Source: Lachnospiraceae bacterium
GTDB taxonomy: Bacteria; Bacillota; Clostridia; Lachnospirales; Lachnospiraceae
Reading direction: 5' to 3'
Length of the DNA: 64,000 bases
NCBI GenBank assembly: GCA_023663945.1
Contig: JAMPGL010000002.1
Location: 62,001 to 126,000, forward strand
Shown here: one piece after another, positions 52,095 through 62,442 of the stretch
How positions within the stretch are numbered: the stretch's first letter is position 1
Layout of the letters: every line of letters starts with the position of its first letter
Translations under genes and position numbers: made by a program
Notes under the pieces: model-generated
Database searches by the model: none
The model's input: the letters and a program-made list of their open reading frames with translations, nothing else
Told to the model about the DNA's origin: nothing

Positions 52095-54332
52095 TTATAC
52101 CCTGATTTTGGTTCCCTTTCCATCCCGCTTGGCAAGCTTCAGCTTATGAAGATCCACCGGCTTGTCGCGGTAGGTAATCACCTGTTCTATGCCGGTTCTG
52201 GTGTAATAGACGCTCTCCACATGATCCTTTCCCGCAAAACGCATTCCTCTGACTCCGATAGCGTTTTTCTTCTTTTCCGGGATTTCATCGATATTAAATT
52301 TCAAAAAGTATCCGTCTGAGCTCTGTAAAATAATCTGCTTCTGATCGCTTAGCACTTCAACGGACACCACCTCGTCCTCTTCCGAAAGCTTGGTTGCGGC
52401 AACGGTCCTCTTTGCCACGTCAAACTCTCCGCCGTCCACCACCTTCATCATCGCCTGTCTGGTGACAAAGATCATCCGGTACAGATTAAGGCTCATCTGG
52501 CTTGCTGCCGCAACAACGATTTCCTTTTCACCGTTGAAATTGCTGATATTGTCGATAGGCACGCCCTTATCCCGGAACTTGCCAAAGGGAATATCCATCA
52601 CCTTTACGGTGTGAAGCTGTCCGGTGTTGGTAAACAGGCATACCTTTCCGGTATTTTTGCAGGTAAAGACGTATTTGTTTTCGGCATCCGCCGCTTCTTT
52701 GTTCCGCTCGTATGCAGCTAAGTCGATACATCTTGCATATCCAAAGCGGTCCATCAAAAAAACGACCTCCATCTCTTCCAATTTCTTTTCCACATAGACA
52801 GCCTCCGCCGCATTTTCAATAACGGTCTTGCGCGGGGCGGAAAATTCACTGCGAAGCTGCTCTAAGTCATTGATGATCACCTGCGCCATGGAATCCCTGC
52901 GCTCCAAAATATCCTCGTAACGGTAAATATTTGCCAGAGTCTCTTCATGTTCATTGATCAGGGCTTCCAGCTCTAATCCAATTAATTTGTAAAGGCGCAT
53001 CTCCAAAATGGCGTTTGCCTGTTTCTCGGTGAAGCAGAGCTGAGCCGCCATGATCTTGGACTCCTTGGAGCGGAACTTAATCCCGTCAATCTTTCCTTCT
53101 ACCAGACATGCCTTTGCCATCGTCCTGTCCTTAGACCCCCGGAGGATTTCAATGACCAGATCAATGACGTTGCACGCTTTAATGAGACCCTCCTGAATTT
53201 CCTTGCGCTCCCGCTCCTTTTCAAGCAAAGTCGTATATTTGCGTGTTGCCACTTCAAACTGAAAGTCTACATTGTGCTTAATGATCTGCTTAAGGCTCAT
53301 GATTTCCGGTCTGCCGTCGGCAATCGCAAGCATATTTACCCCAAAAGTGTCCTCAAGCCGTGTCTTTTTGTACAGCATGTTGACAAAATTATCAACGTCC
53401 GCATCTCTTCTCAGTTCAATAACAATGCGGATTCCTTCCTTGGAGGATTGATTGGAAATATCCACAATATCCTGAGTCTTTTTGGATTCCGAGAGTGCCG
53501 CCACATCCATAAGGAATTTGGAAATATTAGCGCCGATCATCGGATAAGGGATCTGGCTGATAACCACGTTGGTTTTCCCTGCTTTTCCCTTTTCGATGTC
53601 TACCTTTCCGCGGACTTTAATCTTGCCCATGCCGGTCTCGTAAATCTGTTCCAGCTCATCCTTGTTAATCACGATGCCGCCGGTGGGAAAATCCGGTCCC
53701 TTGACATACTTCATCAGCCCCTTAGTGGTAATGAACTCGTCCATCATATATGCCTTTACCGCATCCACTACTTCTCCCAGATTGTGAGGCGGTATGCTGG
53801 TTGCCATACCCACCGCAATGCCCTCGGAGCCGTTTACAAGCAGATTGGGAAATTTGACCGGAAGCACCGTAGGTTCCTTTTCGGTCTCGTCAAAGTTTGG
53901 GATAAAGTCCACCACATCCTTATCCAAATCCGCTAAAAAAGCCTCCTGCGTGACCTTTTCCAGCCTTGCCTCCGTATAACGCATGGCGGCCGCGCCGTCG
54001 CCTTCAATATTTCCAAAGTTACCGTGACCGTCCACCAAGGGAAGCCCCTTTTTAAATTCCTGCGTCATCACCACAAGCGCATCATAAATGGAACTGTCGC
54101 CATGCGGGTGGTATTTACCCATGGTATCTCCCACAATACGCGCGCTCTTCCGATAAGGTTTATCAAACTTGATTCCCAGCTCGTGCATATCATACAGGAC
54201 GCGTCTCTGCACCGGCTTTAATCCGTCTCTGGCATCCGGCAGCGCCCTGGCGATAATTACGCTCATGGCATAATCTATATATGACTTCTGCATGACCTCA
54301 GAATACTCGGTCTTGATAATCTTTTCTTCCAT
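52095..54332 (-). CDS. parC: Type IIA topoisomerase subunit A (ParC-type)
   Basis: 745 residues. Catalytic Tyr in [19 protein letters not shown] and quinolone-region [16 protein letters not shown] near the N-terminus (Ser and Asp at the resistance positions, so apparently unmutated), then a beta-pinwheel C-terminal domain. A canonical GyrA box (QRRGGKG type) is absent and the protein is shorter than a usual GyrA, so topoisomerase IV (chromosome decatenation) is more likely than gyrase. The partner lies upstream. Confidence 0.88.
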   Translation of the reverse strand: MEEKIIKTEYSEVMQKSYIDYAMSVIIARALPDARDGLKPVQRRVLYDMHELGIKFDKPYRKSARIVGDTMGKYHPHGDSSIYDALVVMTQEFKKGLPLVDGHGNFGNIEGDGAAAMRYTEARLEKVTQEAFLADLDKDVVDFIPNFDETEKEPTVLPVKFPNLLVNGSEGIAVGMATSIPPHNLGEVVDAVKAYMMDEFITTKGLMKYVKGPDFPTGGIVINKDELEQIYETGMGKIKVRGKVDIEKGKAGKTNVVISQIPYPMIGANISKFLMDVAALSESKKTQDIVDISNQSSKEGIRIVIELRRDADVDNFVNMLYKKTRLEDTFGVNMLAIADGRPEIMSLKQIIKHNVDFQFEVATRKYTTLLEKERERKEIQEGLIKACNVIDLVIEILRGSKDRTMAKACLVEGKIDGIKFRSKESKIMAAQLCFTEKQANAILEMRLYKLIGLELEALINEHEETLANIYRYEDILERRDSMAQVIINDLEQLRSEFSAPRKTVIENAAEAVYVEKKLEEMEVVFLMDRFGYARCIDLAAYERNKEAADAENKYVFTCKNTGKVCLFTNTGQLHTVKVMDIPFGKFRDKGVPIDNISNFNGEKEIVVAAASQMSLNLYRMIFVTRQAMMKVVDGGEFDVAKRTVAATKLSEEDEVVSVEVLSDQKQIILQSSDGYFLKFNIDEIPEKKKNAIGVRGMRFAGKDHVESVYYTRTGIEQVITYRDKPVDLHKLKLAKRDGKGTKIRV

Positions 54333-54362
54333 TTGTCATTCTATCCTTTCTGCCGGAAATTC

Positions 54363-56285
54363 CTATACATCCAATTCCGCATCCGTTGCATGTTCGTAGA
54401 TAAATGCCTTGCGGGGCGGCACTTCCGTCCCCATCAGCATTTCCGTCACTTCGGAAGCCATACGGGCGTCCTCAATCTCCACCAGCTTTAAAATTCTGGT
54501 TTCCGGATTCAACGTAGTCTCCCATAACTGCTGGGCATCCATCTCGCCTAACCCCTTGTATCTCTGCAGGGTAAACGGACCTTTGTGCTTCTTCCGATAC
54601 CGCTCTAACGCCTTGTCATCGTATAAATATTCTTCCGCTCCTTTGCTGGGCATTGCCTTGTAGAGCGGAGGCATGGCGATATAAACATGCCCTTCATAGA
54701 TAAGCTCCGGCATAAACCGATAAAACAGCGTCAAAAGCAGGGTGGAAATATGAGCTCCATCCACGTCCGCATCCGCCATAATGATAATCTTGTCATACCG
54801 CAGCTTTGTAATATCAAAATCGTTGCCGTAGCCTTCTGAAAATCCGCATCCAAACGCGTTGATCATAGTCTTGATCTCCGCATTGGCAAGCACCTTATCA
54901 ATACTTGCCTTCTCCACATTCAAAATCTTACCCCGAATCGGCAGGATTGCCTGATACTCACGGTCTCGCGCCGTCTTGGCGCTTCCCCCTGCGGAATCTC
55001 CCTCCACGATAAAAATCTCACATTTGGAGGCATCTCTGGATCCACAATTTGCAAGCTTTCCGTTGGAATCAAAAGAAAACTTTTGCTTGGTCAGCATATT
55101 TGTACGGGCTTTTTCTTCGGTTTTGCGGATTTTAGCGGCCTTTTCCGCACAGCTGATCACATTCTTCAAGGTGTCCAGATTCCGGTCAAAATAGCGGACT
55201 AACTCGTCGCCGGTGATTTTAGCCACCACCTTTGCCGCGTCCTGATTATCCAGCTTCGTCTTGGTCTGACCCTCAAAACGGGGATCCGGATGCTTAATGG
55301 AAATCACTGCCGTCATGCCGTTGCGCACATCTGCACCGGTAAAGTTTGCATCCTTTTCCTTTAAAATATTAAGCTCTCTGGCATACGTATTGATAATATT
55401 TGTAAATGCGGTCTTAAAGCCGGTCAAATGGGTTCCGCCCTCCGCATTGTAGATGTTATTGCAGAATCCCAAAACATTCTCATGAAATTCATTAATATAT
55501 TGAAAAGCACCCTCAACGGAAATTCCTTCGCTCTCTCCCTTAAAATAAATCACATCGCAGACGCTCTCCGTGGATTTGTTCAAATCCTTGATAAAGCCAA
55601 TCAGTCCATCCGGCTCCTGATATTCAATATGCTCCGGCTCTTCCCTGCGTTTATCCTCAAAGACAATGGTAAGCTGAGGGTTCAAGTAAGCCGTCTCGTG
55701 CATACGGCTTTTGATCTCATCCTCTTTGAAACGAGTCTTATCAAAAATCGTATCATCCGGCAAAAAATTAATGCACGTTCCGCTTCCCTTTGCCCTTCCA
55801 ACAACCGGGAGCAGTCCATCTTTAAGCTCCACGACAGGTATCCCTCTCTCATAGCGGTCTTCATAGACGTTGCCGCCGTTCTTGACTCTGACGGTCAAAT
55901 ATGTAGAAAGCGCATTGACCACCGAAGATCCAACTCCGTGAAGACCGCCGCTGGTCTTATAGACGGAATCGTCAAACTTACCGCCCGCATGAAGGGTGGT
56001 AAAGACCAGGCGCTCCGCACTGATTCCCTTTTCGTGCATTCCCACGGGAATCCCGCGCCCGTTATCCTCCACCGTAGCGGATCCATCCGCTTCCAGCGTC
56101 ACGCAGATTCTGTCACAATAACCTGCAAGATGCTCATCTACCGCATTATCGACAATTTCGTAGATTAAGTGATTGAGACCCTTGGTGGAAACACTGCCGA
56201 TATACATTCCGGGCCTTCTTCTTACCGCCTCGAGCCCCTCTAAAACCGTGATGCTGGACGCATCATAAACTGCTGTTTTTGCCAT
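54363..56285 (-). CDS. parE: Type IIA topoisomerase subunit B (ParE-type)
   Basis: 640 residues. GHKL ATPase part (VLEGLEAVRRRPGMYIGS, NAVDEHLAGYCD, EDNGRGIPVG), transducer domain, and TOPRIM with EGDSAGGSAKTARDREYQA and DADVDGAHISTLLL. 640 residues fits ParE/short GyrB. The start at 56285 follows AGAGAGG; a longer frame adds residues from the intergenic side. With the ParC-type subunit it forms a pair; gyrase is presumably encoded near the origin. Confidence 0.88.
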   Translation of the reverse strand: MAKTAVYDASSITVLEGLEAVRRRPGMYIGSVSTKGLNHLIYEIVDNAVDEHLAGYCDRICVTLEADGSATVEDNGRGIPVGMHEKGISAERLVFTTLHAGGKFDDSVYKTSGGLHGVGSSVVNALSTYLTVRVKNGGNVYEDRYERGIPVVELKDGLLPVVGRAKGSGTCINFLPDDTIFDKTRFKEDEIKSRMHETAYLNPQLTIVFEDKRREEPEHIEYQEPDGLIGFIKDLNKSTESVCDVIYFKGESEGISVEGAFQYINEFHENVLGFCNNIYNAEGGTHLTGFKTAFTNIINTYARELNILKEKDANFTGADVRNGMTAVISIKHPDPRFEGQTKTKLDNQDAAKVVAKITGDELVRYFDRNLDTLKNVISCAEKAAKIRKTEEKARTNMLTKQKFSFDSNGKLANCGSRDASKCEIFIVEGDSAGGSAKTARDREYQAILPIRGKILNVEKASIDKVLANAEIKTMINAFGCGFSEGYGNDFDITKLRYDKIIIMADADVDGAHISTLLLTLFYRFMPELIYEGHVYIAMPPLYKAMPSKGAEEYLYDDKALERYRKKHKGPFTLQRYKGLGEMDAQQLWETTLNPETRILKLVEIEDARMASEVTEMLMGTEVPPRKAFIYEHATDAELDV

Positions 56286-56310
56286 CCTCAAAACCTCTCT
56301 CTGCCACTGA

Positions 56311-57177
56311 TTATTTAATCTTTTTGCAGCATGCAATCGCCAGCGCACCCGGTCCAATATGACATGCCACGCTTAAAGAAAGGGGATTATATATCATATC
56401 AAATCCCGGAAACTCTTCTTTTAATTCCTCAATAAACTGCTTTGCGGCGTCCGTATTTTTGGTGTAGGCGACTTCCAGCCAGATATTATCTGCACGCGCC
56501 CCTCCAAAACGGGTTTCCATATCGTTCCGGATTGCATTGACCATAATGGATTTGCCCTGATTTGCCGTCCGTGCCTTGGCAAAGGCATCCAGCTTATCCC
56601 CTTGAATCTGGAGAACCGGCTTTAGACGCAGCATCGTGCCGATTGCTGCCGCCGCCGGAGTGATTCTTCCGCCCTTTTTTAAATAATACAGGGTGTCCAG
56701 CATAATATAAATACTGGAGTTAAATTTATCCCTTTCCAGAAATTCCTTAATCTGTAAGGCATCCATTCCTCTGTCCGCAAGCAGTTTAGCGTCCAAGGCA
56801 GACTGTCTCTGTGTAACGGAAATCCTCTGATTATTGACAACCTGAACCTTTCCGTCATAGTCCTCCGCAAGCATGACTGCACTCTGGCAGGAGCCGGAAA
56901 GCCCGCTGCTCATGGGAATATGGACAACCTCATCATACTCTGCCAAAAGCTTATCCCACAACGCTAACACCGATTCCGGGGAGGGCTGGCTGGTCACCAC
57001 GTTTACTCCGCTTTCCAGCTTTTCATAAAACTCCTCCTGACTTAAGGTGATATCCTCGTAAAAGGTTTCTTCATTAATCATAAAAGGCATGGGAAGAATA
57101 TGAATGCCGAACTCCTTCCCCTGTGCCTGTGTAATACCGCTGTTTGAGTCTGTAACGATTGCAATTTTCTTTTCCAA
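56311..57177 (-). CDS. DegV-family fatty-acid-binding protein (FakB-like)
   Basis: 288 residues. IVTDSNSGITQAQGKEFGIHILPMPFMINEE and SGLSGSCQSAVML are DegV signatures. DegV/FakB proteins present fatty acids to the FakA kinase, which is encoded two genes upstream, supporting a role in exogenous fatty acid use. RBS AAAGGG. Confidence 0.88.
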   Translation of the reverse strand: MEKKIAIVTDSNSGITQAQGKEFGIHILPMPFMINEETFYEDITLSQEEFYEKLESGVNVVTSQPSPESVLALWDKLLAEYDEVVHIPMSSGLSGSCQSAVMLAEDYDGKVQVVNNQRISVTQRQSALDAKLLADRGMDALQIKEFLERDKFNSSIYIMLDTLYYLKKGGRITPAAAAIGTMLRLKPVLQIQGDKLDAFAKARTANQGKSIMVNAIRNDMETRFGGARADNIWLEVAYTKNTDAAKQFIEELKEEFPGFDMIYNPLSLSVACHIGPGALAIACCKKIK

Positions 57178-57222
57178 TTTCGTAACCCTTTCTTTTCTTT
57201 CTTCAACGTTTATATCTTACTG

Positions 57223-59283
57223 TCAGATTGTTCTAAAGTCAACAAAATTTCCTGCATTTTCTTCCAGATAATTCCGCAGGGGCGCGTGAGCATCTGACAT
57301 AAGCCCCGGGTCTTCCGATAAAAGCCCGTCTACCGTCATGCTGATTCTTTTTAAAAGCTCCGAATCCTGATAAATATCGGCAATTTTAAACTCCATGGAG
57401 CCGCTTTGGCGGATTCCAAATAAATCGCCCGGTCCCCGGAGCTTTAAATCCTCCTCCGCAATCAAAAATCCGTCGTTGGATTTGTTTAAAACGGAAAGCC
57501 TCTGCATTGCCGTATCCTTTCCGGAGCTGTTCATAAAGATGCAGAAGGACTGCTCCTTTCCCCTTCCGATTCTCCCTCTCAGCTGGTGAAGCTGTGCAAG
57601 CCCAAACCGTTCTGCATTTTCAATCATCATCACCGTTGCATTGGGGACGTTGATTCCCACTTCGATGACGGTGGTGGACACCAGCACATGAATATGTCCT
57701 TCGGAAAAAGCATCCATGATCCGCTTCTTGTCGGCAGGCTTCATTTTGCCGTGAAGAATTTCCACGCGTATTTCTTTAGGGAGGATTCTCTTTAGCTTTT
57801 CGCCGTAGTCCACAACATTTTCCAGCCCTTCCGTCTCCTCTTCCCCCGCCTCCACCATAGGACAGATCACGTATGCCTGCCTGCCGCTTTGCACTTGGTC
57901 TGCAATAAACTGATACGCTTTATTCCGAAAGGAGCTTCCTACCACACAGTTCTTGATGGGAAGCCGTTCCGCAGGCAGTTCATCCACCACGGAAAGATGC
58001 AGATCTCCATAGAGAATAATTGCCAGCGTTCTTGGAATGGGCGTTGCGCTCATAACAAGCACATGAGTCCGCCCGCCCTTTTCATTTAAGATTTCCCGCT
58101 GGCGCACCCCAAAGCGGTGCTGTTCATCCGTAATCACAAGTCCCAGCTTCGCGTATGTAACCTTTTCCTGAATCAGCGCATGGGTTCCGATTATCACATT
58201 TGCCTCTGCGTCTTCTATCTGCCGGTAAATTTCCTTTTTGGCAGAAGCGCTCAAAGACCCGGTCAGCAGTACCGGACGAAAAGGCAGCCCGTATTTTTTC
58301 GTCATTGAGGACAGCTGTTCAAAATGCTGTGAGGCAAGAATTTCGGTAGGCGCCATCAATGCTCCCTGATACCCGTTGGTCACTGTCAAAAGCAGCGCCA
58401 AAAAGGCAAGTATCGTCTTGCCGGAACCTACATCCCCCTGTATCAGACGGTTCATGCATTTACCGCTTGTTAAATCTCTTAAAATCTCCTCCCAGACTCT
58501 GCTTTGGGCATTCGTCAGCCGGTATGGAAGCTGTTCGATCAGCCGGTCTGTCCACGCCGTCTCAATCATCGGGTAATCCGTGTCTAATTCTTCGTTATAT
58601 TCCTTCATCTTCCGGACAGAAATTAGAAAAAAGAAAAATTCGTCAAAGACAAGCCTCTTTCTTGCCTTAAGAAGCATATCCCAATCCTTGGGAAAGTGAA
58701 TCAGCCATCTTGCCTCCTTAAGCGGAATCAGATCATATTCTTTTTGAATATCCTCCGGCAGATATTCCGCCTCCGAATAATCCTCCAGCGCACGCGTGGC
58801 GGCTTTTAGGACTGTCGTATTGGAAAGCCCCTTGGTCAGCGGATAACAGGGCCATAACTGTCCCATCTTTTGATGGTATTCTTCATAGGTAAACAGCCCC
58901 GGCTGATCCATATAATATTTTCCGTTCTCAAACCGGACTTTTCCGCGGAATAAAAACCGGCTTCCCCTTACCAGCTTCCCCTTTAAATAAGGCACGTTAA
59001 AATAGATAATAGAAACTTGGTTGATGCCATCGCTTGCCTTTCCTGTTCCGATGCTCATGGTTTTCGTCTTTTTCCATTTAAAGGAATCCAGAATTCCAAG
59101 TTCCACGGTTACAACCTCTCCTTCACCCGCCTCCGAAAGCTTTACGGGCGGTTTGTAACTCTGGTAATCCCGCGGATAATAATTAAGAAGATCCTCTACG
59201 GTGTAAATTTCCAGCCGGTGAAACAATGCCGCCGTCTTTTCACCAATCCCCTTAAGTGTTGTTATGTCCTGTGAATATTTCAT
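57223..59283 (-). CDS. recG: ATP-dependent DNA helicase RecG
   Basis: Reverses stalled forks and branch-migrates junctions. N-terminal wedge/OB domain (DLLNYYPRDYQSYKPP), Walker A GDVGSGKT, DEQH box (LVITDEQHRFGV) and QLRGRIGRG near the C-terminus. 686 residues. The start at 59283 is downstream of the fakA terminator; the longer frame runs through it. Order fakA-recG is widespread in Firmicutes. Confidence 0.96.
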   Translation of the reverse strand: MKYSQDITTLKGIGEKTAALFHRLEIYTVEDLLNYYPRDYQSYKPPVKLSEAGEGEVVTVELGILDSFKWKKTKTMSIGTGKASDGINQVSIIYFNVPYLKGKLVRGSRFLFRGKVRFENGKYYMDQPGLFTYEEYHQKMGQLWPCYPLTKGLSNTTVLKAATRALEDYSEAEYLPEDIQKEYDLIPLKEARWLIHFPKDWDMLLKARKRLVFDEFFFFLISVRKMKEYNEELDTDYPMIETAWTDRLIEQLPYRLTNAQSRVWEEILRDLTSGKCMNRLIQGDVGSGKTILAFLALLLTVTNGYQGALMAPTEILASQHFEQLSSMTKKYGLPFRPVLLTGSLSASAKKEIYRQIEDAEANVIIGTHALIQEKVTYAKLGLVITDEQHRFGVRQREILNEKGGRTHVLVMSATPIPRTLAIILYGDLHLSVVDELPAERLPIKNCVVGSSFRNKAYQFIADQVQSGRQAYVICPMVEAGEEETEGLENVVDYGEKLKRILPKEIRVEILHGKMKPADKKRIMDAFSEGHIHVLVSTTVIEVGINVPNATVMMIENAERFGLAQLHQLRGRIGRGKEQSFCIFMNSSGKDTAMQRLSVLNKSNDGFLIAEEDLKLRGPGDLFGIRQSGSMEFKIADIYQDSELLKRISMTVDGLLSEDPGLMSDAHAPLRNYLEENAGNFVDFRTI

Positions 59284-59337
59284 CAAATAACCCCCAAAAC
59301 CGGAACAAATAGAATTCTTACCTGCCTTTTGCATCAT

Positions 59338-59364
59338 ACAAAAAGGACGGGATACCGTCCTTTC
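59338..59364 (-). terminator. fakA terminator
   Basis: On -, AAAGGACGG and CCGTCCTTT form a 9-bp stem with a 4-nt loop, followed by TTTGT. It lies 15 nt after the fakA stop and sets the limit for the recG start. Confidence 0.7.
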
Positions 59365-59378
59365 TGTCAAAAGAAATA

Positions 59379-61037
59379 TTACTCAGCAGAAACAATATAG
59401 TAGTAAATCGGCTGTCCTCCATACTGAAGTTCCACATCGCATCCGGAAAAACTCTCTTCCACACGGGATTTCAGCTCTTCCGCCGCCTCCTTGGAGACAT
59501 CCTGCCCGTAATAAATGCTGATCAACTCCCGATCTTCATCCATCATATCGGAAATCATGGAAAAAGTGACCTCCTCCATCCTGCTTCCCACGGAAAGGAT
59601 TCCCTCGTCGCCGATTCCCATATAGTCGCCCTGTTTAATCTCTTTATCTTCAATCACGGTGTCACGCACTGCATAGGTGACTTCGCCCGTCTTTACGCTG
59701 CCGATTTCATTCTGCATATTTTCGGCGTTTTCATCGGCGGAAAGATCCGGCACATAATTGATGACTGCCGTAATTCCCTGAGGGATCGTCTTGGTGGGAA
59801 TTACTATGATATTTTTGTTTTCCACCATCATCTGCGCCTGATTAGCCGCAAGAATGATATTCTTATTGTTAGGAAGAATAAATACGTTATCCGCATTCAC
59901 CTTTTCAATGGCGTTTAACAGGTCTTCCGTGCTGGGATTCATCGTCTGTCCGCCTTCTATAATATAGTCAACGCCTAATCCCTTAAAAATCTCATTGATG
60001 CCTTCGCCTGCGGAAACGGCGATAAATCCGGTCTCCTTGTGAGGCATGGGCGCCTCCTCCGGTTCCTCTGCCGTGCCGACATTTTCTTTAAACAGCTTTT
60101 CCTGATGCTCTAAACGCATATTGTCTATTTTTAAATTTGATAATGCACCATACTTCAATGCCTTTTGGATTGCCAGACCCGGATCATTGGTATGTACATG
60201 TACCTTGACCACGTCCTCGTCTGTGACAACCACGATGGAATCACCAATGGATTCCAGATATTCCTTAAAATCCATCTCATTTTTAATGTTGAAATTCCTG
60301 CTTAACATAATAATAAATTCTGTGCAGTAACCGAATTTAATATCTGCTTCCTGTTTTATTCCTCCGCCGGATTTCGGCTCTTCGCTCTTCGGCTCTTCCT
60401 TCACGGAAAAATCAATCTCTTTTCCCATGAATGCATCGTAAGCTCCCTTAAGCACCTGCATAAGCCCCTGACCGCCGGAATCCACCACGCCCGCCTGTTT
60501 CAAAACAGGAAGCATGTCCGGAGTCTTTAAGAGCACCTCATCTGCATATTCAATCACCTTCTCAAAGAAAACGGCTAAATCGCCGCACCCTTCATTTGAC
60601 AGCTCTCTTGCCTTGACGCTTGCTCCTTTTGCCACAGTCAGAATCGTTCCCTCTTTGGGCTTCATAACCGCCTTGTACGCTGTTTCCACTGCCTTTTCAA
60701 ATGCATCTGCAAATACAGGGATATTAAGCTCGTCCTTATCCCGGATAGATTTAGTAAATCCACGGAACAGCTGAGACAGGATAACTCCTGAGTTTCCTCT
60801 TGCCCCGCGAAGAGAGCCTGAGGAGATTGCCTTGCACAGAGACATCATATCAGGATTTTCCATGGCTGCTACCTCTTTGGCGGCAGACATAATTGTCAGT
60901 GTCATATTGGTTCCTGTATCTCCGTCAGGGACAGGAAAAACATTTAAATCGTTAATCCACTCTTTTTTGGATTCCAGATTTTGGGCTCCTGCTAAGAACA
61001 TCTTTGCAAGGGTCTTAGCGTCGATTGTATTAGTCAC
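59379..61037 (-). CDS. fakA: Fatty acid kinase FakA (DhaL/DAK2 domain)
   Basis: 552 residues. DhaL domain at about 1-200 (VFPVPDGDTGTNMTLT with metal ligands, RGARGNSGVILSQLFRGF), then the linker and C-terminal DegV-related domain. Phosphorylates fatty acids bound to FakB-type proteins. GTG start with GGAGG. Asp23 gene 12 nt upstream, as usual. Confidence 0.93.
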   Translation of the reverse strand: MTNTIDAKTLAKMFLAGAQNLESKKEWINDLNVFPVPDGDTGTNMTLTIMSAAKEVAAMENPDMMSLCKAISSGSLRGARGNSGVILSQLFRGFTKSIRDKDELNIPVFADAFEKAVETAYKAVMKPKEGTILTVAKGASVKARELSNEGCGDLAVFFEKVIEYADEVLLKTPDMLPVLKQAGVVDSGGQGLMQVLKGAYDAFMGKEIDFSVKEEPKSEEPKSGGGIKQEADIKFGYCTEFIIMLSRNFNIKNEMDFKEYLESIGDSIVVVTDEDVVKVHVHTNDPGLAIQKALKYGALSNLKIDNMRLEHQEKLFKENVGTAEEPEEAPMPHKETGFIAVSAGEGINEIFKGLGVDYIIEGGQTMNPSTEDLLNAIEKVNADNVFILPNNKNIILAANQAQMMVENKNIIVIPTKTIPQGITAVINYVPDLSADENAENMQNEIGSVKTGEVTYAVRDTVIEDKEIKQGDYMGIGDEGILSVGSRMEEVTFSMISDMMDEDRELISIYYGQDVSKEAAEELKSRVEESFSGCDVELQYGGQPIYYYIVSAE

Positions 61038-61049
61038 AGCAAATCCTCC

Positions 61050-61424
61050 TTAATCAATCACTCGAACACCTTCTACAAAGATGTTTATTTTTGCTACTTC
61101 AATTCCTGTGAATTCCTCTACTTTGTATTTCACATTGCTGATCAGATTGTCCGAAACAGCAAGAATGCTCACGCCGTAAGCCAGAATAACATGAAAATTC
61201 AGCGTCAGTTTGTTTTGGGTAATAAATACATTAATTCCTCTGGTCATACTGTCCATCTTAAGCAGCTTGACCAGCCCGTCCTTTACATTGATTCCTGCCA
61301 TCCCCACAACGCCGAAGCATTCCATCGCAACACTGCCTGCGTATTGGGCAATGACCTCATTATCAATTGTAACATTCCCCATATGAGTATTCATAGAAGT
61401 TTCCTTCATGGAAGAATTTTTCAT
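61050..61424 (-). CDS. Asp23/Gls24 family protein
   Basis: 124-residue Asp23 (DUF322) protein: VTIDNEVIAQYAGSVAMECFGVVGMAG, then GINVFITQNKLTLNFHVILAYGVSI. Function linked to envelope stress in Staphylococcus; the conserved neighbour of fakA and rpmB. RBS AGGAGG. It diverges from rpmB. Confidence 0.92.
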   Translation of the reverse strand: MKNSSMKETSMNTHMGNVTIDNEVIAQYAGSVAMECFGVVGMAGINVKDGLVKLLKMDSMTRGINVFITQNKLTLNFHVILAYGVSILAVSDNLISNVKYKVEEFTGIEVAKINIFVEGVRVID

Positions 61425-61516
61425 AGGCTGCCTCCTTATATTTTGAACATATATAATGTATTATAACCGTAAAATCCAAAAAAAGAAACTATATTTTTTA
61501 CGGAATAAATTTTTGC

Positions 61517-61545
61517 TTGCATTCTGAACCAATATCTGCTATTAT
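61517..61545 (+). promoter_or_regulatory. rpmB promoter
   Basis: TTGCAT (61517-61522), 17 nt, TATTAT (61540-61545). Confidence 0.65.
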
Positions 61546-61586
61546 ACAACTGTTGTGTATATTATTGATCGTTAGGAGGTGCACCG

Positions 61587-61772
61587 ATGGCTAAATGTGA
61601 TATTTGTGGCAAAGGCGTTCATTTTGGAAACAATGTAAGCCATTCTCATAGAAGATCAAACAGAATCTGGAAATCTAACATTAAAAGGGTTAAATGTAAG
61701 GTAAACGGAGCTTCCAAAAGAATGCATGTTTGTACTAACTGTTTGAAATCCGGAAAAGTAGAAAGAGCTTAG
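61587..61772 (+). CDS. rpmB: 50S ribosomal protein L28, zinc-binding form
   Basis: 61 residues, MAKCDICGKGVHFGNNVSHSH ... and VCTNCLKSGKV: a C4 (CxxC...CxxC) L28 typical of Firmicutes. RBS TAGGAGGTG. Divergent from asp23, as in Bacillus. Confidence 0.97.
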   Translation: MAKCDICGKGVHFGNNVSHSHRRSNRIWKSNIKRVKCKVNGASKRMHVCTNCLKSGKVERA

Positions 61773-61783
61773 TCAACCCCGCC

Positions 61784-61886
61784 ACAAGCAACGGGGTATT
61801 GACCCTCGCGGCAGTCGTCAAATGTCTAAACCAGCCTTAGCTGGTTCTAAGCAGACCACTTGACTCGTTGCTCGCGGGAATAAACG
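61784..61886 (+). repeat. Dispersed palindromic element after rpmB
   Basis: Full-length copy on +: outer pair AGCAACG/CGTTGCT, GGGTATTGACCC sub-hairpin, GTCAAATG with CACTTGAC, core AACCAGCCTTAGCTGGTT, end CTCGCGGGAATAA. It is the most divergent copy in the inner arms, and changes occur on both sides of the stem. Confidence 0.75.
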
Positions 61887-61894
61887 TCTATATG

Positions 61895-61924
61895 AAAGCT
61901 GACCGATTGGTCAGCTTTTTTATA
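61895..61924 (+). terminator. rpmB terminator
   Basis: AAAGCTGACC (61895-61904), GATT loop, GGTCAGCTTT (61909-61918), then TTTATA. The hairpin lies after the palindromic element. Confidence 0.85.
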
Positions 61925-61947
61925 TGATAGGAAACACCTTCATGATG

Positions 61948-62418
61948 CTATGCTCTTTTGTCATAATCCCGGTCATAATCCCGCTTTAATTCTTCATAAA
62001 TCTTGTTGATGCGGAGAACCATCTCATGGTCTCCCGCTATATTATCCGGATGAAAAATCTTAATCAGGTCGCGGTAACGCTTCTTTAATGCAAGGGGGCT
62101 TTTTACCCCCTGAAATAAGATTTCCGCCAGATCCGGCTCCCGGCTCTGCTTTACGGAAGCCTGATATACCTTCTCTTCCGCTTCCAGCATCAGCCGTTTC
62201 TTTTCCAGTTCTCTCCGTTCTTCCTCAAGCTGAGCGAACCCGCCCTTTAAGATTTCCATCTTTTGGTCAAAAAAGTTCTCCTCCTGCTTTAGGCGGCTGC
62301 GCTCGAACAGAATCCTTTCATTTTCTTTTGAAAGCCATTCCTTTGCCTCGTTAAGCTTGTCCCTGTCTCCTTCGGCAAGCAGCTCTTCGATTTTTTGTGC
62401 ATCTGAATCCAGTTTCAT
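61948..62418 (-). CDS. J-domain (DnaJ-like) protein
   Basis: 156 residues: Lys/Glu-rich coiled coil about 1-100, then a C-terminal J domain (SPLALKKRYRDLIKIFHPDN with the HPD motif intact). Stimulates Hsp70 presumably; partner unknown. Many Lachnospiraceae have this near the ytfJ cluster. Confidence 0.8.
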   Translation of the reverse strand: MKLDSDAQKIEELLAEGDRDKLNEAKEWLSKENERILFERSRLKQEENFFDQKMEILKGGFAQLEEERRELEKKRLMLEAEEKVYQASVKQSREPDLAEILFQGVKSPLALKKRYRDLIKIFHPDNIAGDHEMVLRINKIYEELKRDYDRDYDKRA

Positions 62419-62442
62419 TCTTAAATATCTCCATCTATGCAG

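Noticed and set aside
53274-53936. 220-codon open frame on + opposite the ParC-type gene, with similar long antisense frames at 21230-21832 and 55428-56168
   Set aside because: Shadow frames of strongly coding genes; no ribosome sites or family resemblance.
52095-56285. DNA gyrase GyrA/GyrB
   Set aside because: The pair lacks a GyrA box and is short, so topoisomerase IV is preferred, though gyrase cannot be fully excluded.
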